Of a DNA stretch of 64,000 nucleotides, positions 33,744 to 46,184 are shown in pieces. The position numbers were made by a program, and so were the translations under genes. Under the pieces are notes generated by a model. The model was not told the origin of the DNA and ran no database searches. It saw nothing but the letters and a program-made list of their open reading frames with translations. Positions within the stretch are counted from its first letter, which is position 1. Each line of letters opens with the position of its first letter. Origin of the DNA: Platanthera guangdongensis (Eukaryota > Streptophyta > Magnoliopsida > Asparagales > Orchidaceae); assembly GCA_039583875.1 (NCBI GenBank), contig CM077160.1, positions 107,957,530-108,021,529 of the forward strand, written 5' to 3'.

Positions 33744-34830
33744 TTACGGAGTCTTACGATGGTTCTTGTTGATCAACGCTCTGCTTTGCACGTGACAAGC
33801 TGTATTGACGGTCTCAGCCCCGAATTACTCTGGTAGAGAGGAGTCAGTCAACATTATAGTACATGCTTCAACGAGTGTTCTATTCCTTCTCTCTGCAACT
33901 CTATTTTTTGTGGAGTACGCGGGGAGGAAAACTCATAAAAGATACCTAGACTTCCATAGAATTCTGTCATGGCACCAGATTCGAACTCTATTCCATGGTC
34001 ACTTCTGATTCCGACCACCGAACAGTCTAATTCATTCTGAATTTGCCTGACAAAATTCGTGAACACATCAAAGGTATCTGACTTTCATTTCAGAAAAACA
34101 CCCAAGTAAAACGTGAGTGATCGTCAATAATTACCAGTGTATATGACTTACCTCCTAAGTATGAACTGTATTGGACCGAATAAGTTCATGTGTAGTAAAT
34201 ACAAGCATGTTGAGGAATCTTTATCAGTAATACCCTTAAAGGTAGCCCTTGTCTGCTTGCCCATTTGGCATACATGACATGGACTTTCTTTAATGCACTT
34301 AATAGTCAGTGCGTCACGTACTAGGTTTTGAGAAAATAACATATAAATAGTTTTGAAATTAATACATGCTAGTCTCTTACGCCATTGATCACAAAGAGAT
34401 GCACTATCTTTTGCAATAAAACACACTGATGTAGAAGTGTCTAAACATAGAAAATTAAGACAAAATATTTCTACTCCTAGTGCCTGTCAACACCGTCTCC
34501 ATAGTAGAGACCGATTTTATCAGGCACTTATCCGTGGAGAAAGTAACAATAAAGCCTTTATCACATAACTGACTCATGCTAGTCAGATTATGTTCTAATC
34601 CTTCCACATAAGACACATCAGTGAATGAGACTACACCATTTGAAATCATACAGTATTATTTTGTAATGCCCCAGCCAGAGCCACCAAAGATAACCTTTAG
34701 GCCATGTTTGACTGGAGTATAATTTTGAAGTAGGCTTCTTGTTCCGGTCATATGCCGAGATCATCCACTGTCCAAATACCAGATAGACATTTTGTTGGCC
34801 TTTGGACATACCTACAATCATAGATCATTT
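33744..34830 (-). pseudogene. pol: Copia protease, pre-integrase and integrase, element 5 (broken)
   Basis: The protease active site reads WYLDSG followed by TGA where Cys is usual, then SRHMTG (about 34770). The pre-integrase zinc region has CHVCQMGKQTRATF (about 34280). The integrase core begins LHMNLFGPI, so the first catalytic Asp is Asn; the second is present in IRSDHGIEF. The third region (PQKIELQREGIEH) is shifted. Multiple stops and frameshifts. Inactive. Confidence 0.8.
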
Positions 34831-34842
34831 TATCTTAGGAAC

Positions 34843-37107
34843 CTAATAAGATTTGGGTCCTTGGTTCCTTGTTAGCATACTCTCCCTACTAGTGGTCTGT
34901 CTCGTATGATTAACTTGAGGAGTTTCAAAGTTTTTGGGATTAAACCAGCAATCCACAGCAAATTGACCAACTTTGCCGCAACACCAACAATCAAACCTAT
35001 TGTATCTTTTCCAAGTCTCCTGCTTGACTTTTTGAATGTGTGGTATAGTAGGAGCTGCTGACTTGGAGGTAGAAGCCTCGTGATGATAACACTCACATGG
35101 ATTCTTCTTCTCAACTGGCTTTTGAACAACGAGTTTCACTCTTGGAGCTTTCTTATCATTATGAACATGAACAAGGGGACCAAAGCTCTATAGAGTGATC
35201 TCTTCATAAGGTGCTTTGAAGGCACTTGCACCAAAGTTTCGGGGATGAGTCCACCCCAGGTATCTATCAACCCGGTCAACATGAGTTGGTCGGGTTAGAT
35301 GTCCATAGGAAGTCTCGAAGTCAAATGGGTTAGAAGGGAATATCACCTTCTTGAACTTTATTTGACTTTCAAGTGCTTTACCTTTAGCTTCGGTGCTTGC
35401 TTTCATAGCAGCCTTATTCATCATTCTGGCCTTAGTTCGCCTAGAATTCTTACTAGGTGCAGCCACATGACCTAAGCTAGCTTCTTTAGCATGAGCAGAG
35501 AATTCAGCAATAAGTGGAAGGATCGTCTTGGGCTTGGAAAAACTTTCAACAAGTTTTTTTTCAGTAGCAAGCTGTCCTTCCATCTTCTCGATGATTTTCT
35601 CTTTTTGGTTAAGGAGCCCGTGTGAATGTTGTTGTCATCGGCCAGGGCATGGAGTTACTCTTTGAGTGAGTTCATTCGTGTGACTTCCTCTCTCAGAGTG
35701 ATCTCCTCAGCCTTAAGGGATTTGATCTCCTTAGCCCGAGTTCTAATAAATTTTCTACACCAGTCATAAGCTTTGATCATCTCTTTATACTAAGTCATGA
35801 GTTCTGATTTATCATCGGAGGAACAGTCCTCGTGATCATTGTCTGGCGCATCAGACTGTAAGAGAATGGTGTGAGAATTTACCTCCCTAAGAAATTGGGG
35901 GTCAGCTTCTTCTTCGTCAGAGTGAGCCATGAGCCCTAAGTAGGCTTCTTCATCATCACTTGACTCAGATGAGTCAGTGTCACTGAAGGTCTTCTGCTTC
36001 TTTGCCATGAAGCTCTTCTCCTTGTTTTTGCTATGGGAGGACTTGTGCTCTTCTCTTCTTCCACCCTCTTCTTCTTATGAGGGAAGTCGACGATCATGTG
36101 ACCTAGCTTATTACAGCAATAACACACAATGTTAGTAGAATTATGTTTGTTCTGTTTAGATTTATACCTGTCATTTGTGTAATGTTTATTTTGATGATCG
36201 TCATCGTGACGTGATCTTCTATTTGAGGAGTCTTTGCCACTCATCGTTTCTTCTTATTGAGAAACTTCTTGAACTGTTTGGAGAGAAGAGAGAACTCTCC
36301 ATCAAATAACTCTGAGCCCGAGGTGCCTGACTCTGAGTCTTCTTCTTCACTTTCTTCCTGAGTGGGAGTAGGAGATGCTGCTTTAGCCTATCTTGAGCTG
36401 TCTACCTTCAGTGCAATAGACTTGCCCTTTGATGAATATCTACTTCCCTCTTCTTCAGCTTTTCTGGAGTTAATTTGAAGCTCATAGGACATAAGCTTCC
36501 TGAAAAGGTTCTGGGGGTCAGTGTCCGCCAGTCTCCCAAACTCCCAGATAGCACAAATCTTATTGTCTCATTCCTTAGTTAAGGATCTTAAGAATTTGTC
36601 ATTTAGTTCTCCATTTGGGAAAACCAGGCCGTAGCTCTTCAGACCGTTGACGATCTTGAAGAAGTTATCAAATGTATCAGCTATTGTGTCCTTGGGGCCT
36701 TGCTTGAAGGCCTCATACTTCTGGTTCAGAAGGGATCTTCTATCATCCCTTACTTCTTTGGTGCCTTCCATAAAAACAATCAGAGACTGCCAGATTTCCT
36801 TGGCGGATTGGCAGTGTATCAGGTTCTTCAACATTGAATCATCGACTGTGCTTGCGATAATATTCTTGGCTTTCTTGTCTAGAGAGACAAGGACAATCTC
36901 ATCTTTGACAAGATCCATCAGTTTCTTCAGCACTTTCTTGGTTGGATTGATAATGGAAGCAATCATGGGAACATAGGGACCTTCTTCCACTATCATAAAG
37001 ATGTGAGGATCAACAACTTCCATGAAGTATCTTATTCTCTCTTTCTACATGAGAAAGTTAGTCTTGGTGCACACCATAAGCTTTGCAAAATCCTTGGATC
37101 TGTCCAT
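34843..37107 (-). pseudogene. gag: Copia gag, element 5 (broken)
   Basis: Starts MDRSKDFAKLMVC at 37107, with a TAG near 37050. UBN2 capsid at 37023-36568 (CQSAKEIWQSLIVFMEG, RRSLLNQKYEAFKQG), then an acidic/Ser linker, a zinc knuckle CYCCNKLGHMIVDF (about 36125-36080) with the last Cys changed to Phe, an acidic Ser/Asp/Glu region (36000-35790), a Lys/Ala-rich segment, and a second knuckle-like motif CWCCGKVGQFAVDC (about 34990-34940) in which His is Gln. Frame changes occur near 36240 and 35790. Confidence 0.78.
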
Positions 37108-37189
37108 GCTTGATAAACTCTACGACAACTAGATGAAGATCTGTTCAAGGTGCTAACCTTTTTGTGAACAACCTCCCTTTGATACAAAT

Positions 37190-37927
37190 TGAAAGTATCT
37201 AGTTGTCTACCTAAATCACCTAGAAGCGGGGGGGGGGGGGGGGATAGGTGAGTTCTGCGTCTTTTGCGGAATAAAAACTTGAGAGAAATCAAACACAAAA
37301 AATAATCAAGCATAATACAGACGACACAAGGAATTTATAGTGGTTCCCCAATCTTGGGTATGTCCACTCTCCACCTCGCCAATCTAGCACCACGGCTAGT
37401 CTCGGCTACTTTAGTATATCTCGGATTGTAACAATCCTACAACTCGAAGCAATACTCCTACAACTCGGAGATAACACACTCCTACAAACTCGACCCCACA
37501 AGACGCGATCTACACTCGGAAGAACAAATTTCCTACAATCTTTGGTGATAAAGCTCATACAAGAGTTAAAGTAAATGTTACAATAATAGTAGAAACTTTA
37601 TACTTCTAGATCTGAAATCTTCAAAGTTCTTCCTTCTTGAAAAATGAAAATCTCTGAGAAGAGGTTGAGGAAGAGATCATGAGAAAACTTGATCTGAAAA
37701 CATTAGGATCCGACACGATCAAGTAAATGCTTGAAGAACTTGAATTTGTGACATGTCGAATCTTTTCTTCCTAGAATCGTTGGATCAAATGAAGAGCAAC
37801 AATGAAGAATGACGATGATGGCGCGACTTCTTCTGATTTGAGATTGCGGTGCGATTATGATTACTGTAATTAGGGTTAGCGAATCCTCTGAAAAGACTTT
37901 ATATAGAACATCGTCTAACGATCATAA
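37190..37927 (-). repeat. Partial 5' LTR of element 5
   Basis: Only the downstream part (738 bp) of the LTR is here. It shows a long G-run (37228-37245), CCTACAACTCG repeats on the plus strand (37430-37500) like the CCTACACTCAG repeats of element 1, and ends at element 6. CATAA (37923-37927) may be the left target duplication of element 6; the right copy was not found because that end is rearranged. Confidence 0.65.
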
Positions 37928-39508
37928 TGTTGGATCACGTGGCCAACCTTAAGGGGGGGGGGGAATAAGGTTTCGAGTTTTATTTGCAATTTAAAAATAT
38001 TTGGGTCCAGAAAATTGAGTTCTGAAAGCTACCGCAGGCGTTAGGTAGCTAACACTCGGCAGTAAGACTGGTAACTCATTTTCCCGGGCAGTTGCGCTTG
38101 AGCAAGCCCCACAACACAGACACTTACTTATCAACAACAGAACAATCACAGAATTAATCAACTCAGAAACATAAATTTCATTGCATTAATTAGAATATCA
38201 ATTGTTCTAGATGATTACAAAAGTGTGATCTCCGTGACGCCGGAGATCGAAGGCGATAAGGAATAAAAAATCTTTTGGTTTATATACTGATCCACTCCAC
38301 AGACCGGTTGGCTCTCTTCCTTTCCCTCCGAGAATGGTATTCGAGCAGGCTCTTCACCTTCACACAAGGAAGGGTCTTCGAGCCCCGCTAGATCAACCCG
38401 ATCTAGACGTCCCTTCCCCGGGACGATTTATCACGAAATTTTCCTCGGAATCCGACAACCCACCAAGTTGATTTCTCACAAAAGCCTTCCCGGATTTTGA
38501 CGACCTTCCGGTCATTTTCCCTCACCACAAAATTCAAAAAAGAGAAGATTACAAATAAGAGGATGTAGAGAATTTAAGGGTTGAAGTTCTCCCTCTTGAC
38601 GACTTCTCCGTTGAGCGATCCGCGGCCGGTGTGTGAGATCTTCGTTTGCTAGAAACCAGTCGGCTCTTTGTACTCGATGTAGATCTTGGATCGCCGGAGT
38701 CCTTCGTTCACGAACGGGAGGGAGACGACTGTCTTCTTCTTCGATGGAGACTTGTGGAACGGGGCGTAAGAAAGAGCGGTCGAACCCTAGAATGCACAAA
38801 CCCCCGTCCTTTCTTTTTCTCCAATGTACAGACACAGAAACCAAGGCGGCCTCTTATACGTCTTTATGAAAATAGGCTATCGCCGACGGTAAGACTAGCG
38901 CCTGGTGGTAGGTTCGCGCGCTTGTTGTGCCAGCTGTCTTCCTAATCTGGACTAATATTTCAGAACAAATATTTCTTTTTCAAAAAAATTTAGCGCCCCG
39001 CGGTAGAAGTTAGCGCCATGCAGTAGGTCAGTAATACGACGAATCCTTCTCGAAGAGGCTAGAGCGGCACTGTAAGAACTATCGCCTGTCGGTAGATTGA
39101 TTTATCGGCATTCGTCGAAAGGCTAACACAATGCGGTAAGTACTATTGCCAGTGGTAGATCTGTTAATCGAGAAGTCGTTCTCGATATTTGTCGAGAGGC
39201 TAGAGCTATGCGGTAATAGCTAGCGCTTGGTGGTAGTTTCCCGAGAGGCTCGACAAAATAATTCCATGAGCTAGCGCATGAGTTAGTGCTAGCGCGGCGC
39301 GGTAGTTTCCCGATCGCCCTGTCCAATTAATTCACGCCTACCGCCCCTAACGATAACTATTATCGCTCGGGGTTAGCATCCATAAGCGACTTCTTTTTCT
39401 TTGCTTGAACCTGTTAACCTGCACACTCTATAAACACAAGACATGATCAAATACAGCCTGAGATTTGATATTCTCAAACATAGAGAATGTGAAACACCGG
39501 TTCCAACA
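37928..39508 (-). repeat. 3' LTR of copia element 6 (1581 bp)
   Basis: Plus-strand ends TGTTGGATCACG and GGTTCCAACA. G-run at 37954-37963. U3 on the minus strand (39365-38880) has repeated GCGGTA and TAGCGC motifs in both orientations. TATA-like GTATAAGAGG lies near 38860-38851. 37933-38065 matches 46192-46338 closely. Confidence 0.85.
38880..39365. repeat. TAGCGC / GCGGTA repeat block in LTR of element 6
   Basis: Roughly eight units of the form CTAGCGC-N-GCGGTAG or its inverse (CTACCGC...GCGTTAG). CpG-rich, imperfectly palindromic, upstream of the LTR TATA. Confidence 0.7.
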
Positions 39509-41118
39509 AACTCTCCCTTTTGATAATATCAAATCTCATTCATGAGAAACAATACAGTTCATGATAGTAGAGTAATTTTCAGGTTTCAGGTTCTCTATAT
39601 AGCTCCCTTACACACACACTCCCCCTACCTACATGTTCTACACGCTCCCCCAATCTATGTGTTGTACACGCTCCCCCAATCTATGTGCACGCATAGACAG
39701 AAACTCCCCCAACATGAGATCATACCAATGAACAATTCTCATGAACAATCTCTTCTCCCCCTTTGATAGTATCAAAAGAGGCGGGCACGATCAACTGCAC
39801 ATGTAGGATGAAGAATCGGTATATGATAAGTGTTATAAAGATAGCAAATAATGCACATAACCAGGATAACAAGAAGTGAGAAACATAGGGGTAACCGAAA
39901 AAATGCGAATCAGAGAATATGTGGCACATGGGTTATAAAATTAAGAGTGGAGTACACAACCAAAAATAATAAGTCAGTTTGCAAAGATTATGAGGATTGG
40001 GCAGTACAAGGTAAACTAGGCACACAACGAGGAGCAGTATAATACTACGAGAGTTATAGAGTTAATCATATTGTAAACATTTTAAGCATCAAGAAGTGTA
40101 AATCGTGTGCTAGTACATATGTGCTAAAAAATATATAGTGCAGTTTTTGTCCAATTCTTATGTATGTAGGCATTAAATAAGGCAATGACGTGTACGTGTA
40201 GCATTAATGGAGAGAAAACATCGAGTAGAAATAACATGTTTTACATGTGTTATCTCTATTCTTTAAAAATGCTAAGACAAGAAAAAATAGAGTGAACGAT
40301 CATGTCACATACCAATCGACGTCATACCAAGACTAGAACAGAGGGCACTAAGCTTAAGGTAGAGTCTATGCACAAGATCGAAATGACTCTTAGAACCAAG
40401 GTGCTCATCCTCACAATGCTCATAAAGACTTATCATGAGGAATGAGTAGTGCTTGGGGGGTCCTTGACATGACCTTTGATAGCTTATTCTTTTTGTGTTT
40501 GTTTTGAGCTATCACTTTTATATAATTTTTTTATGCATACAAAGGAGCCCCGAGTCAATAGAAATCTATCCACCTAGATAGATACACTTTAACTTGTATA
40601 CATAAGATCTTAGCACTAGAGATTTGGCCCAACGTTATAATCTTTATATAAGCACATATGTATCGTGACATTGATTATTCAAGGTATTTCTAGCGTGTTA
40701 AGATATAATATCACGAGTTATAGCATGTAAGCCTAACATTCTTCTTGAGTGTTTTGTCTAGGGATGTGTGAATGGAGTGTAGTTATTCCCCTATTTAAAT
40801 CCTCACAATATACCTAAAGGCATAGTCATCTTGCACTAACATGTAATGTCGCACTCCGTAGCTAGGCACCTATAGACTCTACACACCATGATCGGGGACA
40901 ATGTTCACACGGATTAACAATTTAGCTCAAACATTATGCGTTCTCGTTATGGCCTAAGTTCAGGTAATGTGTGCCCGAAGGATATGAGAACTTCATAGTT
41001 TTTTTAAAAAACGACAAGATAACTCAAGTAAACAAAAGTAAATTCATGAAGGAAAAGTGAAACATCGAAAAAAACATTAACCACAAACAAAAGAACAGTC
41101 AAACACACACAACAGTGA
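39509..41118 (-). other. Spacer between pol and 3' LTR of element 6
   Basis: No coding signature on either strand. Next to the LTR is the polypurine tract (minus AAAAGGGAGAGTT, 39521-39509). Further in, at about 39613-39765, five more GGGGGAG-type tracts occur on the minus strand, two within a tandem repeat of about 26 bp (CGCTCCCCCAATCTATGTG on the plus strand). Confidence 0.6.
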
Positions 41119-42919
41119 CTATGATGAGAGATCCAGAACACCAAGCTCGAGTCGAAGTAATGAGAAATGTGCATCTGGGAGAGGTTTAGTGAATATGTCA
41201 GCTAGTTGATCATCGGTGTCAATGAAACTTACACTCACGTCCTCCTTTTTTATATGATCTCGATTGAAATGGTGCCGCACGTCAATATATTTTAATCTTG
41301 AATAGTGCACTGGATTATATGTCAAGTCTATGGCACTCTTGTTGTCGCACCTAAGTGTGACATTCCTACAAGTTAGGCCAAAGTCTTCTAACATTTAAGA
41401 CATCCACAGTGCTTGTGCGCAACAACTTCCTGAGGCAATATACCCGGCTTCAGTGGTAGACAGTACAACAGAGTTCTGTTTTCCACTTGGCTGGGAAACT
41501 AATGCAGGCCCTAGGAAGTGATACGTTCCACTTGTGCTCTTGCGATCAAGTGAACATCCGGCATAGTCCGAGTCTGAGTATCTGTGCAGGGTGAAGTCAG
41601 TGGTGTGTGGGTACCAGAGTCCAAGGTTTTGCGTGCCAATCAGATACCTAAAAATGTGCTTTATGGCTTTCAAGTGTGACTCCTTTGGGTCGGCTTGATA
41701 ACTAGCGCAAAGACACACCGCGAATGTGATATCGGGCCTAGAGGCTCTCAAATATAGCAATGACCCTATCATACCTCTAAACATGATTTGATCAACCGAA
41801 ATTTTGCTCTCATCCTTCCCTAATTTGAGAGACGCACTCATAGAAGTTTTGACTTGTTTCAGATTCTCAAAACCGAAGCGCACAAGCATATCTCTGACAT
41901 ATTTCGATTGGCCTATAAATATTCCGTCATTGCGTTGAGAAATCTGAAATCCTAAGAAATAAGTAAGCTCTCCTACTAGGATCATTTCAAATTCGGATTG
42001 CATTAGAGTCACAATTTCCTTACACAATTTCTCATTTGTTGCCCCAAAGATGATGTCATCCACATAGATTTGTAGAATGATTAGATCTACATTTTCATTT
42101 TTTACAAATAAAGTTGTGTTCGCACTACCCATCCTAAAGCCATGATCTAAGAGAAAAGTAGTGAGCCTATTGTACCAAGCACGGGGGGCCTGCTTTAGTT
42201 CATATAAGGCCTTCACCAACTTGTATACATGGTTCGGGTAGGCGACATTCATGAAACTGGGTGGTTGCTCAACATATACCTTTTCCTTAATATATCCATT
42301 CAAGAAGTCACTCTTAACATCCATTTGGTACAATCTAATTTGCTTATAACTCGCAAATGCAAAAAACATACGGATGGACTCAAGACGAGCAACCGGGGCA
42401 AATGACTACTCAAAATCTACACCCTCTATCTGAGAATACCCTTCAACCACAAACCTAGCTTTATTTCTTGTTATCCTGGACTCACCATCAAGTTTATTTT
42501 TGAAAACCTATTTTAACCTTATGACTGGATGGTTATCTGGACGCTCCACTAAAACCCATACCTTACTTCGCTCAAATTGGTTTAGCTTCTCATTCATAGC
42601 CAAGAACCACAATTCATCTTTTAAGGCTTATGAGACGTTCTTGGGTTCAATCTCAGATAGGAAACATAGGTTTGAAAAGGATTCATAAAGTGCAGACCGA
42701 GTTCTAACTCCACGAGATTGCTTTCCTATGACCAGTTCATGTAGATATTGCTTTGAAAAGTTTAAGTTACTAGGAGGCCTGTATCCTTGTACAAGAGTTG
42801 GAGTTTCACTTGCTACAACTCTCTCCTCACCCTTATCCTCTATCAGTACACTCTCATCAACCTCCTCTTCAATCGGCTTGGGCTCGTTAGTTGGGGAATT
42901 TTCATCGAAATGCACATGA
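41119..42919 (-). pseudogene. pol: Copia reverse transcriptase/RNase H, element 6 (broken)
   Basis: Linker (42915-42628, acidic, ending GVRTRSALYESFSNLCFLSE), then reverse transcriptase at 42369-41395 with [42 protein letters not shown] and FLGFQISQ. RNase H has YSDSDYAGCSLDRKSTSG, STTEAGYIASGSCC (Glu of the usual AEAEY is Gly) and, after a TAA at 41397-41395, CDNKSAIDLTYNPV to DIFTKPLPDAHF. Both reverse transcriptase aspartates are intact. Confidence 0.85.
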
Positions 42920-44152
42920 GTCGATTCTTCAACACTAAGGTACTCTTACTGTAGATCATATAGGCCCGACTCTTGCTCGAGTATCCTAAGAAGGTGCCTA
43001 GATCAGATTTTTCGTCAAATTTTCCTAGATGATCCTTAGTGTTGAGAATGTAGCACAGACAACCAAAGATCCTAAAGTACGATACAAAGGGTTTCTTTTC
43101 GAAATACAGCTCGTATGAAGTTCACTTTAAAAGTGGGCGAAGCATAACTCGATTCATCACGTAGCTTGCCGTGTTAACCGCTTTAGCCCAAAAATATTGT
43201 GGTAAGCCGAACTCGGCGAGCATTGTGCGTGCTAATTTTTGGAGGGTACAGTTCTTTCTTTATACAACCTTGTTCTGTTATGGAGTGTGAGGGGTAGAGA
43301 ATTCGTGCTTAATTCCTAAGGTGTCACATATGTTTGAGAGGTTTTCATTCTCAAACTCTTCTCCATGATCTGATCTAATACATTTTTTAGCTCCTTCTCA
43401 TTTTGAAGTTGTGTGCAAAGATTTGAGAATTCGCTAAAGGTTTCAGATTTATTTGCCAGAAAGATCGTCCAGCAATAGCGTGAATAGTCATCTATGATAA
43501 CGAAGGTGTATCATTTTCCACCTAGACTACACGTACTTAGGGGTCCAAACAAATCCATGTGAATGAGATCGAGTGGTCTAGACATGGAAACTCCAGTTTT
43601 GCTCTTGAAAGAGGTTTTAACAAATTTACCTTTTTGACACGGAGCGCATAAGACATTTAAACTATCGCTTAAGTTGGGAAGTCCCCGAACAAGTTTATTT
43701 TTGGATAGTTTTACAATACGCTTACTTCCAGAGTGTCCTAGTCTCCTATGCCAAAGTTCTAGTTCCTCATTCTTAGTAACTAGGCATTTAAAATTAGATG
43801 CAGTTATATCATCAAAACTAACAGTGTACACATTATGAGTTCTATGTGCAACAAATAAAATACTAGAAGTTTTGGCATCTATAATTTTGCATGTGTTTGT
43901 GGAAGATTCAAATAACACATTTAGACCTTTATCACATAATTGGCTAGTTGAAGTAAGATCGTGCTTAAGGACATCTACAAACAATACATTTGAAATAGAG
44001 AATGACTTGTGACCTTTGGTGCCGATTCCCAGTATCTGTCCTTTGCTATTGTCCCCAAAGGTCACCATGCCACCCTTCTTCTTCTCCAGGCTAAAGAACT
44101 TATCTTTATCTCCCGTCATGTGTTTGGAACAACTAGAGTCCAAGTACCACAC
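42920..44152 (-). pseudogene. pol: Copia protease and integrase, element 6 (broken)
   Basis: Protease: WYLDSSCSKHMTG near 44150, where the Gly of Asp-Ser-Gly is Ser. Pre-integrase: LWHRRLGH to CAPCQKGKFVKTSF (about 43750-43600), zinc ligands intact. Integrase starts IHMDLFGPLSTCSLGGK, then a stop at 43511 and continuing fragments (FVIIDDYSRYCW) with breaks. A frameshift lies between 43510 and 42915. Same frame as gag up to 43511. Confidence 0.82.
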
Positions 44153-44182
44153 ACTCTTTGTGTCCTTATCCTGCCAATAGAC

Positions 44183-46135
44183 CTAAAAAGAAGATGAGGT
44201 TAAAGTTCTGGTTACCCAAGTTGTCCCACCCATAGGATAGGTAGAAGACTTTGGTAGCCAGACTTGCAAATTTTTCTTGGTACCTTTCCTCAAACACGAG
44301 CCGGATGTGCGACCAAACTTGTGACAGTTTGCACACATAGTGTAAGCAGTGGATGCTGCGTTTATCGAGTTGCTCAAGCTCCTGCTTGAGGATGGGGATA
44401 GACCTCCAGAAACTTTAGCCTTACCTTTATATTTGATAGAGTTGGCTTTAGGCTTGGCATGATAGTGATTTCTGCTCGGTGGTGGCGTTGTACTCACGTA
44501 TCCTAGTCCAAACTTTGCAGATCCATGAAACTGTGCTCCCAACAGCATATCCAATGATTTTTGGCCTATTCCGAATTTTTGGACATCACAGTTGAGATTA
44601 TGGATCATCACCTTTAAGGCAGTGTTCTCAGTAACTAGCATCATGCACTGATTGATAAATTGTTTTTTGCCTTTCTCTATATTGGCAAGAGACATTTGAA
44701 GTCTTTTCTCGAAGGCATTCTTTTCATTGATGAGACTAGTTGTTCTCAATGTTGCCTTGGAGAGACTTGCTTTTAGTTCTTCGATCATTGTCATCGAGTG
44801 AGGACACTCTAGACATTCGATCTTCTCTCTGCCACTCTTTAATAGTTCGTTTTTAAGTTTTCGAAGTTCTTTCTGATTTTCTTATTCTCATTTCGCAAGG
44901 ACTTTTTCTCAGAAATAACACTCTAATTTATCAACTAAGTGTTCATAAATTTCAAGAAGTTAAGTATAAGTAGGTGGGGTTACCTCAGTGTCGCTCTAGA
45001 CACTGGACTCATCGTCAGATTCTTCTTGATTCTTTCCCATGAGACATAGATTTGCCTCGTCTTCACTTCTAGAGTCTATGGTGCTTGACTCGTCTCATCC
45101 ATCATCCCAGGTGAGCGCCTTCAGCACCTTCTTCTTCCCTTTGTGTTGGCTTTGCTTTTCTTTTTCCTCCTTCTGGAGTCTTGGGCATTCTCTCTTTAGG
45201 TGCCCAGGCTTGTGACAGTGATAGCACTTTGGCTGGGACTTCTCATCATCGCATTTCGTCTCTTTTGATGGCTTGTTCCATCTTCCTCCTTCTCCAGCTC
45301 CTCTCTTCAGGAATTTCTTAAACTGTCCCTGCTTCTTGCGATTCTTCATGAATTTTTTGAACTCCCAAACGTAGAGGCTCTCCTCCTCATCTTCCTCTGA
45401 ATATTCAACAGTTTTTCTCTCCCTTGCAGCCTTCAGTGCCATTTCCTTCTTCTTCATTTCCCTCAGATATTCCTCTACTTTAATCTTCAATTCAAGTTCA
45501 TGTGTCTTTAGATTACCGATGAGGCTCTCTATCTTCAGGGTGCTGATTTAATGAGACTCAACAATAACCGTCACCTTCGGGTTGAAGCGAGGAGGCAAAG
45601 ATCGCAGGTTCTTCCTCACTAGGTCACCATTTGGATATCTCTTTCCGAGAGATCTTGAGGTGTTGACGATCTTGGTAAAATGCATGTACATGCTGTCCAT
45701 ATCCTCATCGATCTCCATCCGAAATTGTTCATATTCAGATTTGAGTCAGAACGACTTCGACTCCTTCACATGTGAGGTACCTTCGTGAGTAAGCTCAAGA
45801 AGACGCCATATATCATTAGCAATCTCGCAGTTACATATTCTATGAAATTCAGTTTTGTCCAAGGCGCGTAATAACGAGTTCATAGCCTTGACATTATTCG
45901 TACATCTAAGCTTGTCTGCATCATCCCACTTATCACGTGGTTTTTCTACGACCGTATCCCCAACCGTGACAGTGGGTGCAATGTACTTTGTCTCTATCAT
46001 GGCCCATACATCCATGCTTTGAGTCATCAAAAAAATTCTCATGCGTGTTCTCCAGTGACTATAGTCACTCCCCATAAAGAGTGGAGGTCTACTCACACCT
46101 TGTCCCTCATTGAATGCGTAAACGGAGTTGGCCAT
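44183..46135 (-). pseudogene. gag: Copia gag, element 6 (broken)
   Basis: Starts MANSVYAFNEGQGVSRPPLF at 46135. UBN2 capsid (YSHWRTRMRIFL, CEIANDIWRLLELTHEG), a basic linker with coiled coil, the zinc knuckle CYHCHKPGHLKREC (about 45225-45180), an acidic region, a long coiled coil (44794-44560) and a second knuckle-like motif CANCHKFGRTSGSC (about 44340-44297) with His replaced by Arg. One frame with several stops (45746, about 45550, about 45100, 44990-44880). Confidence 0.83.
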
Positions 46136-46166
46136 CTTACTTCAGGTTTTTAAGCCTTTTTGAAGT

Positions 46167-46184
46167 AACCTCCCTCTGATACCA
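46167..46184 (-). other. Primer-binding site, element 6
   Basis: TGGTATCAGAGGGAGGTT on the minus strand; 16 of 18 bases match the iMet complement. The adjacent LTR end reads TTTTGG on the plus strand instead of TGTTGG. Confidence 0.82.

Larger units (their letters stand above)
32565..37927 (-). mobile_element. Copia element 5 (minus), 5' part
   Basis: The oldest element in the left nest. It holds part of a 5' LTR (37190-37927), a decayed primer site (about 37170-37188, TTGTATCAAAGGGAGGTT), gag, protease, integrase and the first part of reverse transcriptase. Element 4 interrupts it at 32565, just after the catalytic YVDD box. Its LTR is interrupted on the right by element 6 at 37928. Gag resembles that of element 1, so the two are probably one family of different age. 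Confidence 0.82.

Noticed and set aside
1675..46184. tRNA-Met-like sequences at several sites
   Set aside because: Only 18 bases matching the tRNA 3' end, each adjoining an LTR. They are primer-binding sites, not tRNA genes.
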